Source of the DNA: Kingdonia uniflora
Lineage: Eukaryota > Streptophyta > Magnoliopsida > Ranunculales > Circaeasteraceae
DNA length: 64,000 nucleotides
Assembly: GCA_014058105.1 (NCBI GenBank)
Contig: JACGCM010000674.1
Span: 62,001-126,000, forward strand
Reading direction: 5' to 3'
The notes below the pieces were generated by a model. It searched no databases. It was not told the origin of the DNA and saw nothing but the letters and a program-made list of their open reading frames with translations. This document shows, piece after piece, positions 11,107 to 23,399 of this stretch (position 1 is its first letter; every line of letters starts with the position of its first letter). A program made the position numbers and the translations under genes.

Positions 11107-12985
11107 TAAAAGCTAATGGATTAAAGGAAGAAAAATGACTCCAAACGTGTTTTTCAGATTTGTTTTACGACGAGGAGGTAATTTTCTTCATAGATGCGTT
11201 TTTTGGTATTCATTTCATGATTTCATGTATAGGATACTTAGATATGATTATATACGTTAATACCGTATTTTTTTTAACGAATAAAATCCTATTTTTGGTT
11301 TTTACCCTCACAAAGGGTTGTTTTCAAATGAAAATATGGAATATTTTAGCTATTAGATTGAGGAGTTCGTATATTCATTGTGAAGCCTACTCTATGATGA
11401 TCACAACGATATATTATGCTCCGTCGAGAAATGCCTTTATCAACGGTAAATTGGAGTTGAACATAGGCAGTTCACAACCTAAAAACCAAATTTTTACGGC
11501 ATATTAGGTTATGGTGGCGTCACCTTTTACATTTTTTAATTTTTTTTAAAATTTTATTTGCTGATGTCATCGAGGGATTTTAAACCCGATTTATATTCTA
11601 TATTTGAAAATAAGACCTAATCAACTCAAAACTAGACCATATCCAAATTGGTGATGTGGCAAAAAGTAAGACCCACTATGCTTATGTGGTAGGGTTCACT
11701 GTTAACACATGGTATGTGGGACCCACCAGGAGGTGACGTGACAGGACCCATGTAGAACCCACACTCTAACAAGTTATGATGACATGGAAAGGTCACGCGA
11801 CATATGATGTGCCATGTGTGGATCCTACATGTTGACGTGGCAAGGCCATGTACTGACACGTGGCACAGTCCTGTGTCAATACGTAGCACCACAGTGTCTT
11901 AGCTCTCAACACGTTGTAGAGCCAGTGTGTGATACTTGTTAGAATTTGTAGCCACCACGTGTCTTCACATGGTGATGACATGTGGCAGTACTGTAGAAGG
12001 ACCCGATCCAGACCATGACCCAGACCAAGTTAGACCGGTCAAGATACTAAAAATGGCTATAAGAGGCCAATTTTTGGTTTTAAAAAAAAAAACTCATATT
12101 CATAGGACCTACCCCGGAGGGGGACCTATAAATTACAAAAATATTTTTCAAATTTTTTGAGACTAGTAACTTATTTAGGAAAAAAATTACTAACTTATAC
12201 GAGATATAAGAATAACATTAATACCTACTTAAGTATCTAAGGATAGCTTATATATATTAATGCAGTATACCCCTAGAATACTAGTTATTCTAACCGAGGG
12301 TCAGGGATAATATGAAAACCAAGACTAATTTAGAATGCGGCTAAGAGTCATATCTAAATCACGGTTAAAAGTCAAGGACACTAATTAGAGATCAATTGGG
12401 AATTTACTTAGTCTTGTTTTCTAACAACTAGGTGTCCGAGGAACCAATTTTACATATTTAGGTGAAATTAATATTACTTGATAATATTTAGAGGTATATA
12501 TATATACTAATAGTAACCTATAATACTCTAAAGTGTTAGTTTAAAGACAAGATTAATCTACATATCTTGTGAACTCAGCAGACTTCCGGGTAGAACTACT
12601 TGTTAGTTAAACATCTAATACCCTTCATATTCATAGCAAATAGGGTCATTTGGCTCAAATATGCAGACCTTATAGAACTTTATGGATTAGAATACCCTAG
12701 TTGTTAGAATAAGGAACGCACATATTGAGGGGTTTTGAATAACGATTTTGGCTAAGATTATATTAAAACGCACCTCAAAGATTAAGATCATCATTTTACG
12801 GGGTATAGTTGGTATTTAATTCTTAGAAAGACTCATGAGTATTAGAATACAAACATGGTTTTATTAAATCATGATTAGGAATAATTTATTTTTAAGTTAT
12901 TCTAAGTATTATGAGCTATTTTATATGAATCTAAAATATTTATCAAGAATTGCTACTAATTACGATATACATTTTTGCATAACAG
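11107..12985 (+). other. Untranslated leader of copia element A
   Basis: About 1.9 kb without a recognised domain. One 115-codon open stretch (11160-11507) has no family resemblance and is probably chance. The segment 11640-12010 is GC-richer and repetitive. Long leaders between LTR and gag occur in some copia lineages; it is also possible that unrecognised DNA is inserted here. Confidence 0.5.
11640..12010 (+). repeat. Degenerate repeats with TGACGTGGCA/ACACGTGGCA cores
   Basis: Short cores recur at irregular 20-50 bp spacing: TGATGTGGCA, GGTGACGTGACAGG, GATGTGCCATGTG, TTGACGTGGCAAGG, TGACACGTGGCACAG, ACCACGTGTCTTC and GACATGTGGCAG. Both orientations occur. They look like an eroded tandem array with ACGT-centred palindromes. 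Confidence 0.55.
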
Positions 12986-13760
12986 ATGTCTACGAAGCTC
13001 AAGAACATTAACTTCCCTCCATTACTACTTACTCGAGTCAACTATCTTACCTGGTGCATTACCGCTAACTTATATTTGAAGTCTCTGGGATTGTTACTGC
13101 AAGCACTAAAAATCCTGTGGACAAAGTAAAAGTTTTGTTTATCCTCCGTCATCATATTTAAGATGACCTGAAGATGGAATACCACAATAAGGTTGAGCCA
13201 GTTGACTTATGGGCAAGTTTAAAGGGGCGTTATTGTCAAAAAAAGACCATTATGCTCCCAAAAATGATGCATCAATAAAACAACCTTAGGTTCCAAGATT
13301 TTCAGACCGTCATTAATTATAACTTTGCAGTCCACAAAATCACTTTTATACTTGAGCTATATAAGAAGAAAGTCACTGATGTTGAAATGATAGAAAATAC
13401 TTTATTTACTTTCCATGCTAGCAATATTGTGCTTCAGATGGAATATTGGCGAGAGAACATTGTGACTCATGAAGCTTTAATTCAGGCACTACTCCCCTAT
13501 GAGCAGAATGATGAACTTTTAATGAAGAATCATAAGATGCGGCCATTTGGAAGTGCACCGTTGACCGAGTCACATAATGTTCAGTTTTAGGGAAACAGGA
13601 AGGGCAGAAATAGGAAACCTAATGGCCCTCAAGAAGGTAAAGGATTTAGGAAAACCTACAAACCAAGAAAAGGAAGTAGAATAAGAAGCCAGATCATGAA
13701 TCTCCTTACTTTAACTGTGGTAGAATATGACATTGGGTGTGAGATTGCTAGTTACCAATG
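12986..13760 (+). pseudogene. Copia A gag, broken
   Basis: It begins MSTKLKNINFPPLLLTRVN, close to the usual copia gag start. A middle part at 13387-13590 (MIENTLFTFHASNIVLQ..., ...EQNDELLMKNH) matches the UBN2-type gag. A zinc-knuckle relic (FNCGRI-stop-HWVCEI) lies near 13709-13745. Gag would package the element RNA. Stops and shifts separate the parts. Confidence 0.8.
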
Positions 13761-14149
13761 GTGGCCAGAGATGCCAGAGTTGGGACTCACCATGTAGTTG
13801 TTGACACTGACTCCAATACTATGGAGTTCGCAACATCTAACTTCTTCGGTAATACTGATGCAGGCATGGATCCATATATAGAGTGATCAGTAGTAGTATC
13901 TTAATAGATATGTGATGTCACAGTAGAGAGCACTAGTAGTTTTTTTTCTTTAGTTGTAAAGACTTGATTTACTTTATTAGTACTTTTGATAATGTTGGGA
14001 ACAAATAACTTATGTTTAATAAGTGGTGCTCATGACATACATTTAGTATCCATCAATGAGATTTCATTTTTGTTCTAATTATGATTATTCAAATTATTGT
14101 TTAGAATAATAGTTAATTTGTTGTATAATAGTTTTTAATCTACTATATA

Positions 14150-15016
14150 CAGGTAGCCCATGGATCTTTCTACGTATAGAGCACTTATTGATAATCAGAT
14201 GAGTTACGACACTTATCTTATTGACAGTGGTACTACACACTCGATCCTATGACATAAACGGTATTTCTCAAGCTTGACAGCGCATGTTGGGGATATTCAA
14301 ACTGTCACTAGGTCGGTCAGTATCATAGAGGACTCAGGAAGCACCACGTTATTACTCCCTAACGGTATAAGACTGAGTATTAAGTCTGTTTTGTTTGCTA
14401 GTAAATCTCCCGAGAATTTACTAAGTTGTAGGGACATTCATGATAATGGTTATCAAATAAAGACAATAGGAGATAACAAAAATCAAGCTTTATGTATTAC
14501 CTATTCACCTATAAATCAAGAATTTATATTAGAATGATGTCAAATATATGCCTTAGGGTTTTATTCCACTGCTTTCAGGCATGTTGAAACATATGCAATC
14601 ACTAACTTTTCTCTGTTACAAGAAAAAACATTTAGGCTTTGGCATGATCGTTCCGGGCATCCTGGATAACGGATGATGATGAAAATTATCAACACCATCT
14701 CTGGACATTTACTCATGGGAGAAAAGATCTGAGTTTTGCAAGATTTCCCGTGTAATGCCTACTTTCAGGGATTGCTTATAGTCCAACCTAGTAAGAACAA
14801 GGTGCAGTTGGAGTCTACAGCCTTTCTTCAACATATCTATGGGGATATATGTCCATTCACATAGTGATCCGCTTAAATACTATATGGTATTAATTGGCGC
14901 ATCTGTGAGATGGTCGAACTTTTTCCTATTGTCATTTCATGAATATGGCATTTCCACTATTGCTTGCCCATATTATTAGATTGCGGGCCCATTTCTCGGA
15001 TTACCCGATAAAATAT
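14150..15016 (+). pseudogene. Copia A protease and N-terminal integrase
   Basis: The aspartic-protease site LIDSGTTHSIL is at about 14218-14250. The protease body continues to 14537 (SGSTTLLLPNGIRL, SPENLLSCRDIH). The GAG-pre-integrase motif LWHDRSGHPG follows near 14640-14668. The integrase core then begins (HIIRLRAHFSDYPIKY, 14970-15016) and is cut off at the CACTA insertion. The core resumes at 18135. Confidence 0.8.
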
Positions 15017-18000
15017 CACTACACCAAAATTATAAGTTTACCACAGTTTATTTATAGATTTGCTACAAGCCTATTCCCTGGAAAAGTTACTACGGTTTTA
15101 CTCCTTGGCAAAATGTTGAAACATCAATGTTATTTTTAAGTTTAGCTTTTTCCCCAATTTATTTTGGGTTCCCTCTCGGTTTTTAATTTTTAATTACAGT
15201 ATGTATTCTTTTCACAAAACCAAAACCTAAATCGCTCTGATGGGTTCTTCGCCAATTAAACTTCAGGCTTGTCAATCGATTTACTACAACTATCATTTCT
15301 CTACTCGATTGGCTTATAGTCTCCTAGCATCAAATCCTAAAGTTTTCTTTATTTTGAAATTGGAGACCATTAGATGAAATCGATCAAATATATCCACGAA
15401 ATCCTAAATATTTGAATGTTAGAATCAGTAATCGATCTCAAATTTGTAATTTACTAACTTCTTATTATCTATCTTTTTTTTCTAATTTTATTTAATGCTT
15501 TTTTTTTATAGTATTGAGGTTCCAGGGATTGGAGATTGGATCTTAGAGTTCACCCGGTTTAATTTTCTAACCTCTAAATTAGGTTTATTAGTTATTTGTT
15601 TATTATTTTTCTCAAATGGAACCAGGAGCATTCATGGAAAAGAAGAACAACTCCAATAATTTATTACCAGTAAATTTATTTCTCCATATTTATTTTCGGT
15701 GACCATGTGGTCTTTGAGTTTTGCTTTTTTTATTTATGTTGTGATTTGGTACTAAGTTTATTTGGGTTTTATTCTCATAGGTTGGAGAATTTGTACCAAT
15801 TTTAGTTGCTCAAAGATTGTTTTGGATTGAAAACATGTTTGCTTGAGTTTAAGAATCTTGATTTCTAGATCTTGGAAGTCATTCAAGTTGTAAATTAAGG
15901 TTTTGGTTTCTAGATTTTGCTGCAAATTAAGGTATTGTCAGGGGGCTTCGGTTGTTTATAACTTTGGGAACTCTTTAGTTAATCTCATCTCAGTTGTTTC
16001 TGGCTTCTTATTTGAGAATCTCATATAGCATGTTTATAATATGAACTTCTAAATGAGCTTTATAACTTTGTACCATAACGAATTCATTCATCTAGTATGT
16101 GGATGGAAATTGAACTTTTTATTTCCTTGAAATGTATGAAACGGAAATGTATCGCTCGCATATGTGATATATATTAGAGTTACCAGCAAAACCAATTAAC
16201 CATGTAACTAACTCTTAATGTATTTTTGTTGTTCTCTTTTTCTTGTAAACTAAAAATGTGCCGGCACATAACTTGATGAGCAACATTTCAAGTTTCTATT
16301 TGCTCGATTTATTTCAGATTCTAAACTTTGCCTAATCTATTCGTAAAATCTACTTCATGGATCTTTGACTGACCCAAGCAATATTTTCGTGTGTTTTGTA
16401 CTATTATATTAGTCTTTATAAAGAATGCCATCAATTGTGCCAAATGATGCTTTGGTGGGGGAGGCCAAGTATCATATGTGCTAAGCACTAAGGAAAATTA
16501 CATAAATTGGTGTAGTATACATCACAGGTTTGTGTTGGCTTTGAAGTTTTCATCATCTATATTCCATATTATTTTTTCTTACTTTCAATGCGTCAAAATG
16601 TGATGGGTCTAGAAATTATGGCAGGAGGTTGATCTGGAAATTGATTGTGTACAAATAGATTTGTATACTATGCTAGTTGGGGTTTAGGCTCTGGCTTGTT
16701 CGTTGTTGTTAGGGTTGGCCGGTTTATCAAAAAATTGAGATGTATGGTTCTAATTGGTACTAAGGGAATGGGTTAGGTCTAGAATTACGTTGGTATTGGC
16801 TTTCTTCAACTCCTAGAACTTAGAATTTCTTGGTATGTGACTTTGGAATCATGAGAGTAGATTTTTATGGTATAAAATTGATATTAATGTTTTAAACACA
16901 TTTAGATATGTCTTCTAAAATTAGTTTGAGTAAAGGTTAGTGATGGGGTTGGTTTATTATGTTTGAAGATTTTGCTTTAAGGTTTTGATACTAGTGAAGG
17001 TGAATTTAACGCTAGGGCTAAGTTTTTCTAAACTTCTACACATTTCTTCTGCCTGGATGATGCTCTAATGGTTAGGGTAAATGAAAAGTGGACATAATAT
17101 TTCAGAAGGAAAGATTCTGCTTTATGTAGTTTATAAGCCAAATTTTATTGTTATCTGATTGCACTTGCTTTGGTTGCTTTCTTAGCTAGATCTAGAACCT
17201 AATAGTCTTACTTCTCATGTACAATTTATTTTCTCTTTTCTTCAATTAATTTGGGATTTGGTTTTAGTTTAGCTTTTTATAAAGGTACAACCGGTCAAAT
17301 TTATTTAAAGCAAGTTTTCAATGGATTTTGGTTATGCGCAGATATGAAGTAGCTTGTTGCAATTTTTACCCTAAACAAGTCTTGATTCTTCAACAAACAA
17401 ACATGTCATCTTCTACGGTGAGTTACTTTTCCCAAAACCATCTTCATCGTTAACAATATAAACCCATTTTGTTACGATTAATCCATTTAGATAGTTAATT
17501 TTGTAACCTTTTTACATGCTTTCTGAGCTGTTCTTCTTTAATTTATACATTAATAAGGTACCACTGACAACTATGGAACTTTATATTTGATTTTCCTTTC
17601 ATATAGGAGACATGTTATGCTTTGGACTAGGGACATCATTTATATTCTCAAGGTGACCTGGATGGTAGACTTGTAATTCGTCATGTAAAAATACTTTTAG
17701 TGCCCTTATTTTTTCTTTCCTTCATTTATTTTTGTTATGTTATTTATTTTATTTTGTATGTCATAGAGAAACAGTTGTAATATGATGCTTTACTATTTAT
17801 TGAATGAACATTTTTTTGAATCGTCTTTTATTTTGTTTATATGAACTTATGATATGTTGCTGTAAATGTTGGAATACTTTATATTTACAGGTTTATTAGG
17901 AGTAATTTTATAGAAAAAAAAATTTGAAAAAAGAAAGAAAAATGCCACGGACTTTGTCTGTGGCGAAAAAATAATTACCACGGATATGCGCCATAGTATA

Positions 18001-18134
18001 ATGAGAAAAAAATCAGTGGTAAAAAAAATTGCCACACACGTTTTACTGCGGACCTCAGTCTCAGATAAAGTCCATGGCATTTCGTTATTTACCACAAATA
18101 AAGACTGTAACAAATCACATAAATTGGTGTAGTG
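15017..18134. mobile_element. Non-autonomous CACTA element 1
   Basis: It starts CACTACACCAAAATTATAAG and ends with the inverted form, which reads CACTACACCAATTTATGTG on the minus strand. It splits the copia integrase between ...YPIK and ...SVRFDGAREFTS. Subterminal units with CCACGGAC, GTCTGTGGC and TTACCAC lie at 17940-18110. The flanking triplets (TAT and GGA) do not match, so the 3-bp duplication expected for CACTA is not visible. No transposase is present in 3,118 bp; the interior is intron-like. Confidence 0.85.
15600..17700 (+). pseudogene. Possible captured small exons in CACTA 1
   Basis: Three exon-like pieces show splice borders. The first is an ATG at 15616 reading MEPGAFMEKKNNSNNLLP. 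The second is MSSST at 17403-17417, followed by GTGAGT. The third follows AG near 17607, reads ETCYALD-stop-GHHLYSQ and ends in GTGACC. I do not recognise the gene. The rest of the interval is AT-rich, like plant introns and 5' UTR. This may be capture of a gene's 5' end or only chance. Confidence 0.3.
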
Positions 18135-20518
18135 GGATCTGTGAGATTTGATGGCGCTAGAGAGTTTACCTCAAAAGCTTTTGTTGATTATTATACCACT
18201 AATGAGATAGATATCGAGCATCCAGTACCCCATGTCCATACCCAGAATGGGAAGGTGGAGAATCTAATCAAGCATTTACAGTCAATCGCTATACCACTAT
18301 TATTACGATCTCAGCTTCCAGCTACTACGTAGGGCCATGCAATTCTGCATACTGCTACCCTAATTAGAATATATTCGACATCGAATAATTAATATTCCCC
18401 ATTGTAACTAGTAACTGGGTAGGAGCCTAGTGTCGCTTATCTGTGAACATTTGGATGTTCCGTACATGTACGATCGCACCACCACAACGTACGAAGATTT
18501 GACCCCAAACATCGGCATGGTATATACGTGGATTATGATTCACCATCTATCATACGATATTTGGACCCACTACCGACGACGTATTTACTACAAGATTTGT
18601 AGATTGTCACTTTGATGAGATGCTTTTCCTAGTATTGAGGGGAGATATGACAGTCAATACTAAGAAAATTTCTAAGATTAGTTGGAAACACAATCGTTGT
18701 CTCATCTAAATCCCAAACCAACCACAGTAACAAAGAAGTGCAACGGATTTTGTACTTATATTAGATCGTTAATGAATTGCCATATGCATTCAACGATGTT
18801 GCTAAAGTAACCAAGGAGTATGTGCCTGCAAGTAATGCACCTGTATGACTAGATGTTCAGGGAACTGGTGTGCGACCCACAAATGAATCCAAGCCGTGCG
18901 TCACGAGAGGATGCCCCACTGCAAAGAGGGACGCTAAGTCGGGGGATTACAAATCATGCACGGGAAAAGAAAAGATTAATGGTGTAGTCGGTTCATCGGG
19001 GTTAGAACATTCTATTGACAGGGCTATAGTGGCTACACGTCCACGTGAGTCATTAGAAAATAAGCCCGATACGATACATAAACATGGTAATTGAGATATC
19101 TCAATTAACTTTGTTTCTAATGACACCACGTGAGATTATTCAAAAATAGTAGTTGATGAAATATTCACTTTCGTTGCTGCGCTTGCCATCAAAGATGATG
19201 ATCCAGAACCACTCACTATAAATGAATGTAGACATCATATAGATTGGGTAGAGTGGGATACTGCCATCACTCAACTTTCTAGCTAAACATAAAGTATTTG
19301 GACCAATAGTCCCTATGCAAGATGCCATAAAGCTTGTCAGTTATAAATGGGTATTCATACAAAAACGTAATGAACTTGGAAAGAAAGTTAGGTACAATAC
19401 AAGACTAGTTGCCCAAGGCTTTTATCAAAGACCTAACATCGATTAGAATGAAACCTACTCTCTAGTCATTGACACTGTAACATTCCGCTACTTGATCAGT
19501 CTGTCAGTCATTGAAAATAAGCTTGATATGCATCTTATGGATATAGTTACTATGTATCTATATGGGAAATTAGATATGGTGATCTACATAAAGCTACCAG
19601 ACTGGTTTAAGCTTCTAAAAGCAACCATTCCCTGCATACGGGGTGTATACGCAATAAATTAGATATGTCACTATACGATCTGAAGCAGTCAGGGCTCATA
19701 TAGCACAATAGACTGGCCGAATATATTTGAAAGCTGAAGATTTTATAAATAGTCTTGTTTGCCCTTGCATTTTTATTAAGAAACAGATACTGGTTTTACC
19801 ATTATTGCAGTGTATGTAGATGATTTGAACATCATCGGAACTCCCGGAAAGATTACAAAAGCCGCCGAGTACCTTGGAAAGGAATTCGAAATGAAAGACC
19901 ATGGGAACACCAAGTTTTGTCTCGATTTGTAGATCAAACATCTTGGAAGCGGCATACTTGTACATTAGGTGACGTATACCGAAATAATCATCAAAAAATT
20001 TAGCATGGATACGACACACAGTGTCAAGACGCCTATGCATGTTCATTTATTAGATGTGAACAAGGACATCTATCGTCCTCTAGATGAGGGGGAAAAACTT
20101 CTAAGGCTTGAGGTGCCATATCTAGGAGCTATTGGTGTTTTGCAATACTTAGCAGGGTGTACACGATACGTTATCTCATTCGTAGTGAATTTTTTGGCTT
20201 GCCATAGTTCTGTTCCTACCCTGAAGTATTGGCATGAGATTAAACATATTCTGCGGTATCTGATCGGCATGAAAGACTAGGGTTTATTCTATCCATAAAA
20301 TAGCAAACATGAAATTATTGGATACGCCGATGTAGGATACTTGTCAGATCATCATAAAGACCAATCTTAGTTGGGTTATGTGTTAATGTATTGAAATATA
20401 ACGATTTTATGAAGATCAGTAAAGTAGACGATGGTTGCTACATTCTCGAACGACGCAGAGATTCTTGTACTTTATAAAGCTGGTCGAGAATACTTTTGGT
20501 TATGATCTATGGCTAATC
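18135..20518 (+). pseudogene. Copia A integrase C-part, RT and RNase H (5' part)
   Basis: The integrase resumes with VRFDGAREFTSKAF and HPVPHVHTQNG (18140-18260). Its C-terminal part is readable in shifted frames to about 18620. RT begins near 19270 and shows YKWVFIQKRNELGKKVRYN, RLVAQGF, VYVDDLNIIG (19812-19842, YVDD catalytic box) and GAIGVLQYLAGCTRY. RNase H follows (IIGYADVGYLSDHHKDQ, near 20310-20370) and stops at the insertion of gypsy element B. At least ten in-frame stops or shifts are present. Confidence 0.85.
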
Positions 20519-20523
20519 ACATC

Positions 20524-20987
20524 TGTAGTAGTATATTCCCCAGATTTAACAAGGAGAATCTAGTACAACCATGTCGAAAGTATGTGATAATTCGAGAATA
20601 TGTCAAGTACACGCCTACAAATTCTACAGTAACCGTTACACTTGGTCCAATAGAGCCGTTGCAAGAGATTCGTAAAGTTCACCCACTACCCATTAAAATA
20701 GGAGACGAATTATTTGTAACTGCCCTTATCCATTTTAAATACAGGTACATCACATGTAAAAATGGATCAAGAACTCTGCTATTTTTTACTATTTACATCT
20801 ATTCAAACTTTTAGCAATTGTAATAACTATCACATATTAGATTTCACCCTCAAACCCTCCCCGAGGTCGTGGTTTTTCTAATATTTTATTGAGTTTTTAC
20901 GTAAAATCTATTGTGTTCTAGCTTAGAATTGCAATCTCCTTACTGAAGCATTGGCGAAGTTTCCTTTCTGGAAAGCACGTCATTACA
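20524..20987 (+). repeat. Left LTR of gypsy B
   Basis: It runs TGTAGTAGTATATTCC ... GTCATTACA and has the same length as the right LTR (464 bp). It is followed directly by a PBS-like ATTGGCACCGTCTGTG (20988-21003), close to the TGGCGCCGTCTGTG site seen in Tat elements. Confidence 0.9.
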
Positions 20988-21059
20988 ATTGGCACCGTCT
21001 GTGTGAAATAATCTACTTTCTCTTTACCAAATCTCATTCTAGACATAATCATTTATATG

Positions 21060-22690
21060 ACCAATATGAACCTTAAAAGTGCTTCCAGTACCCAAAGAAA
21101 TAATGAGGACATTTCAATCACCGTCTAACCAGAAATGGTCAATTTGCACAATATTGTTGTCAAACTTCAGAAGCAAATGGAATTTGATAGGAACAAGAGA
21201 CTGAAAGATCAGAGGATTCACGCGCAAGCCCTCAAAGTTGAGAGGGACGAGAAGAGGAAGGCCCTGGATCAACAAAGTCAAACTCATCAGAAAGAAATAA
21301 AAAGTCTACGAAGGAAACAAAATTGAGTCACCGGTCGACAAGGATCAGTTCCTCAAGCCCAAAGTAATAATCGGTCACGAGTTTACCAGAGGGAAAATAT
21401 ATCGAGGGAAGAGCAAAATTGAACTTCAAGATCTTGATCAAGTAACCCAGATAGAGATTCTCGACATTTCGGCCTCACATCGTCAGTATCGACAAATCAT
21501 GGAAGTCGATGAACATGACATCAGACCCCACCGCCACCTCTAAGACAACCAGTTAGAGAACGGCTGGGCTTAAAAGGACAAAGAGATTTTGATCCACAAG
21601 CCATAGCTAAACCGAACGCTCTTTAACAATTTATTACCTTTGATGACTTAAACAATAGGCCATACATTAAGACAATCCTAGTCGAAGATCAACTCATGAT
21701 AAGATCGGGTCCAACCCAATTTCTCCTTCATCTTGAAGTCATACCAATTCCAAACAACTTTTACATACCGAAGTTTAACCAATATGCAAGCCTCACCGAC
21801 CCACTCACCCACGTCTGTCACTTCAAAGCAACCGTCAGCCTATACTCCAAACTTGATCATATGTTGTATCGACTATTTAACATGAGCCTTAAGGAAGAGC
21901 CTCTTAGGTTGTTTCACACCATTCCCAAAGGTTCGATTACCAGCTTCACCCAATTACAATGACTTTTCGAATCGAATTACGTACAAGCTAAAGAACGCGA
22001 GATAACAATTGATTCCCTTTTCTTTTTCGAACAAAGCGTGAAGGAAACTTTGGCAAACTTTTACAAGTATATCCTGTAAGAAACAAGGAAAATTGGGAAT
22101 TCATATCCCAAGATTGTCGTACTGACATTCACCTCTGCTCTCAACATCGATTCTAAAGTTCAAGTAGAACTTAAACTTCACAAACCCAAACTATCACAGA
22201 GATGATCAATGTGGTTAATAACTACATTAAACTCGAACGATCCAAGAAAGATAAGATGAAAAGTTATTTTGTTATCCACTCCAATGACGTGTTCCCACTG
22301 CCACACATAAAACCAACAAGCAATGTTGTTGCCAAACAATGTAGACATTTCAACGATACTGTCAAACGAAAAGACGGGACAAAAGATAGACCTGTTCCAA
22401 TCTTGTGGTAACTACCTTTTCAGCTATCTTACCGATACTAAAAGGAGATGATCTCTTTTGAAAAGTATAAGAAATTCTTGATATCCCAAATAAACCTCTG
22501 TGTCAGTATCATAATTTCCATAACCATGAGATTGCCAATTGTTACTCCCTTATACGATTTTTTCACCGTGTTGTCCTGGCAGGAAGGCTCCACGAGTACG
22601 TTATCGATGTCCAAAAGTTTCTCGATGAAGAGATAAAAAAGAAGGATGAAGAGCAAGGACAAGGACAAGCTCACCATCTCTATATGATTA
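21060..22690 (+). pseudogene. Gypsy B gag, broken
   Basis: A charged, coiled-coil-like N-part (21135-21326, MVNLHNIVVKLQKQMEFD...) precedes the retrotrans_gag core at 21696-21962, which reads KFNQYASLTDPLTHVCHFKA and LKEEPLRLFHTIPKG. Frameshifts and stops follow to 22690. Gag would form the particle that packages the RNA. Confidence 0.8.
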
Positions 22691-23300
22691 AAATTGAGAA
22701 GGGAAAGAAGCGAAAGAAGGATGACAGAATCACATTATTCTGCAAGATGACTTCATCCAAGAAATTTGCCAAACTTCTACCCAGCTTCAGCAAGGCCAAA
22801 TGCCAATATTATATTTACTTCAATGACTGTAACACCAGCCATGTCAAATACCCTCATGATGACCCATTGGTGATAATGCTCAAAGTAGAACAGGACTATT
22901 TGCATACATTCCTTGTCGACACTGGAAGTGCCGCTGATGTACTGTTCAAAAGAGCGGCTGACGTTCTAGGCCTCGAAGATTTAGTCAAAGCTTCAATAAC
23001 AACCATCACAGGATTTAAATGTTTAGAAGAATCAGCCTTGGAAGAGATCACTTTGCTTGTTCAAGCAGGACCAGAGACGACCTTTGTCAAATTTATTTTT
23101 ATTGATACTGAATTCAAATACTTAAGAATTTATGGGTGAAGTTGGCTCCACTCCATCAAAGCAGTACCTTCGATATATCATATTTCATTATGTTTTCCAA
23201 CAAATCATGGTGTCTATGAAATCAAAGGGAGTCAAGTTGTGGCACGAATGTGCGAAAATACTACGACAAACTCTCATGTATCCAAACTTTTGAAAGCATA
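22684..23300 (+). pseudogene. Gypsy B protease region
   Basis: The retropepsin-type site LVDTGSAADVLF lies near 22912-22948, with the flap-like ITGFKCLEES after it. HDDPLVIMLKVEQDYLHTFL comes just before, a common lead-in in Tat elements. A stop at 23137 interrupts the frame, and WLHSIKAVPS continues the match beyond it. Confidence 0.82.
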
Positions 23301-23399
23301 GCAATTACAGAAAGGGCCACCTCCAACGTTCGAGTAACATGACACTGAAGCAGTTGAATCTGTAGAGCTCAATGGGTCAGGGAGAAATACTTTTATTGA

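Noticed and set aside
11160..11507. 115-codon open frame in the copia A leader
   Set aside because: No domain, odd hydrophobic composition, AT-rich codons and a position in a leader; best explained as chance.
19140..19328. Minus-strand frame MASCIGTIGPN...
   Set aside because: It is antisense to the copia RT region, which reads well on the plus strand.
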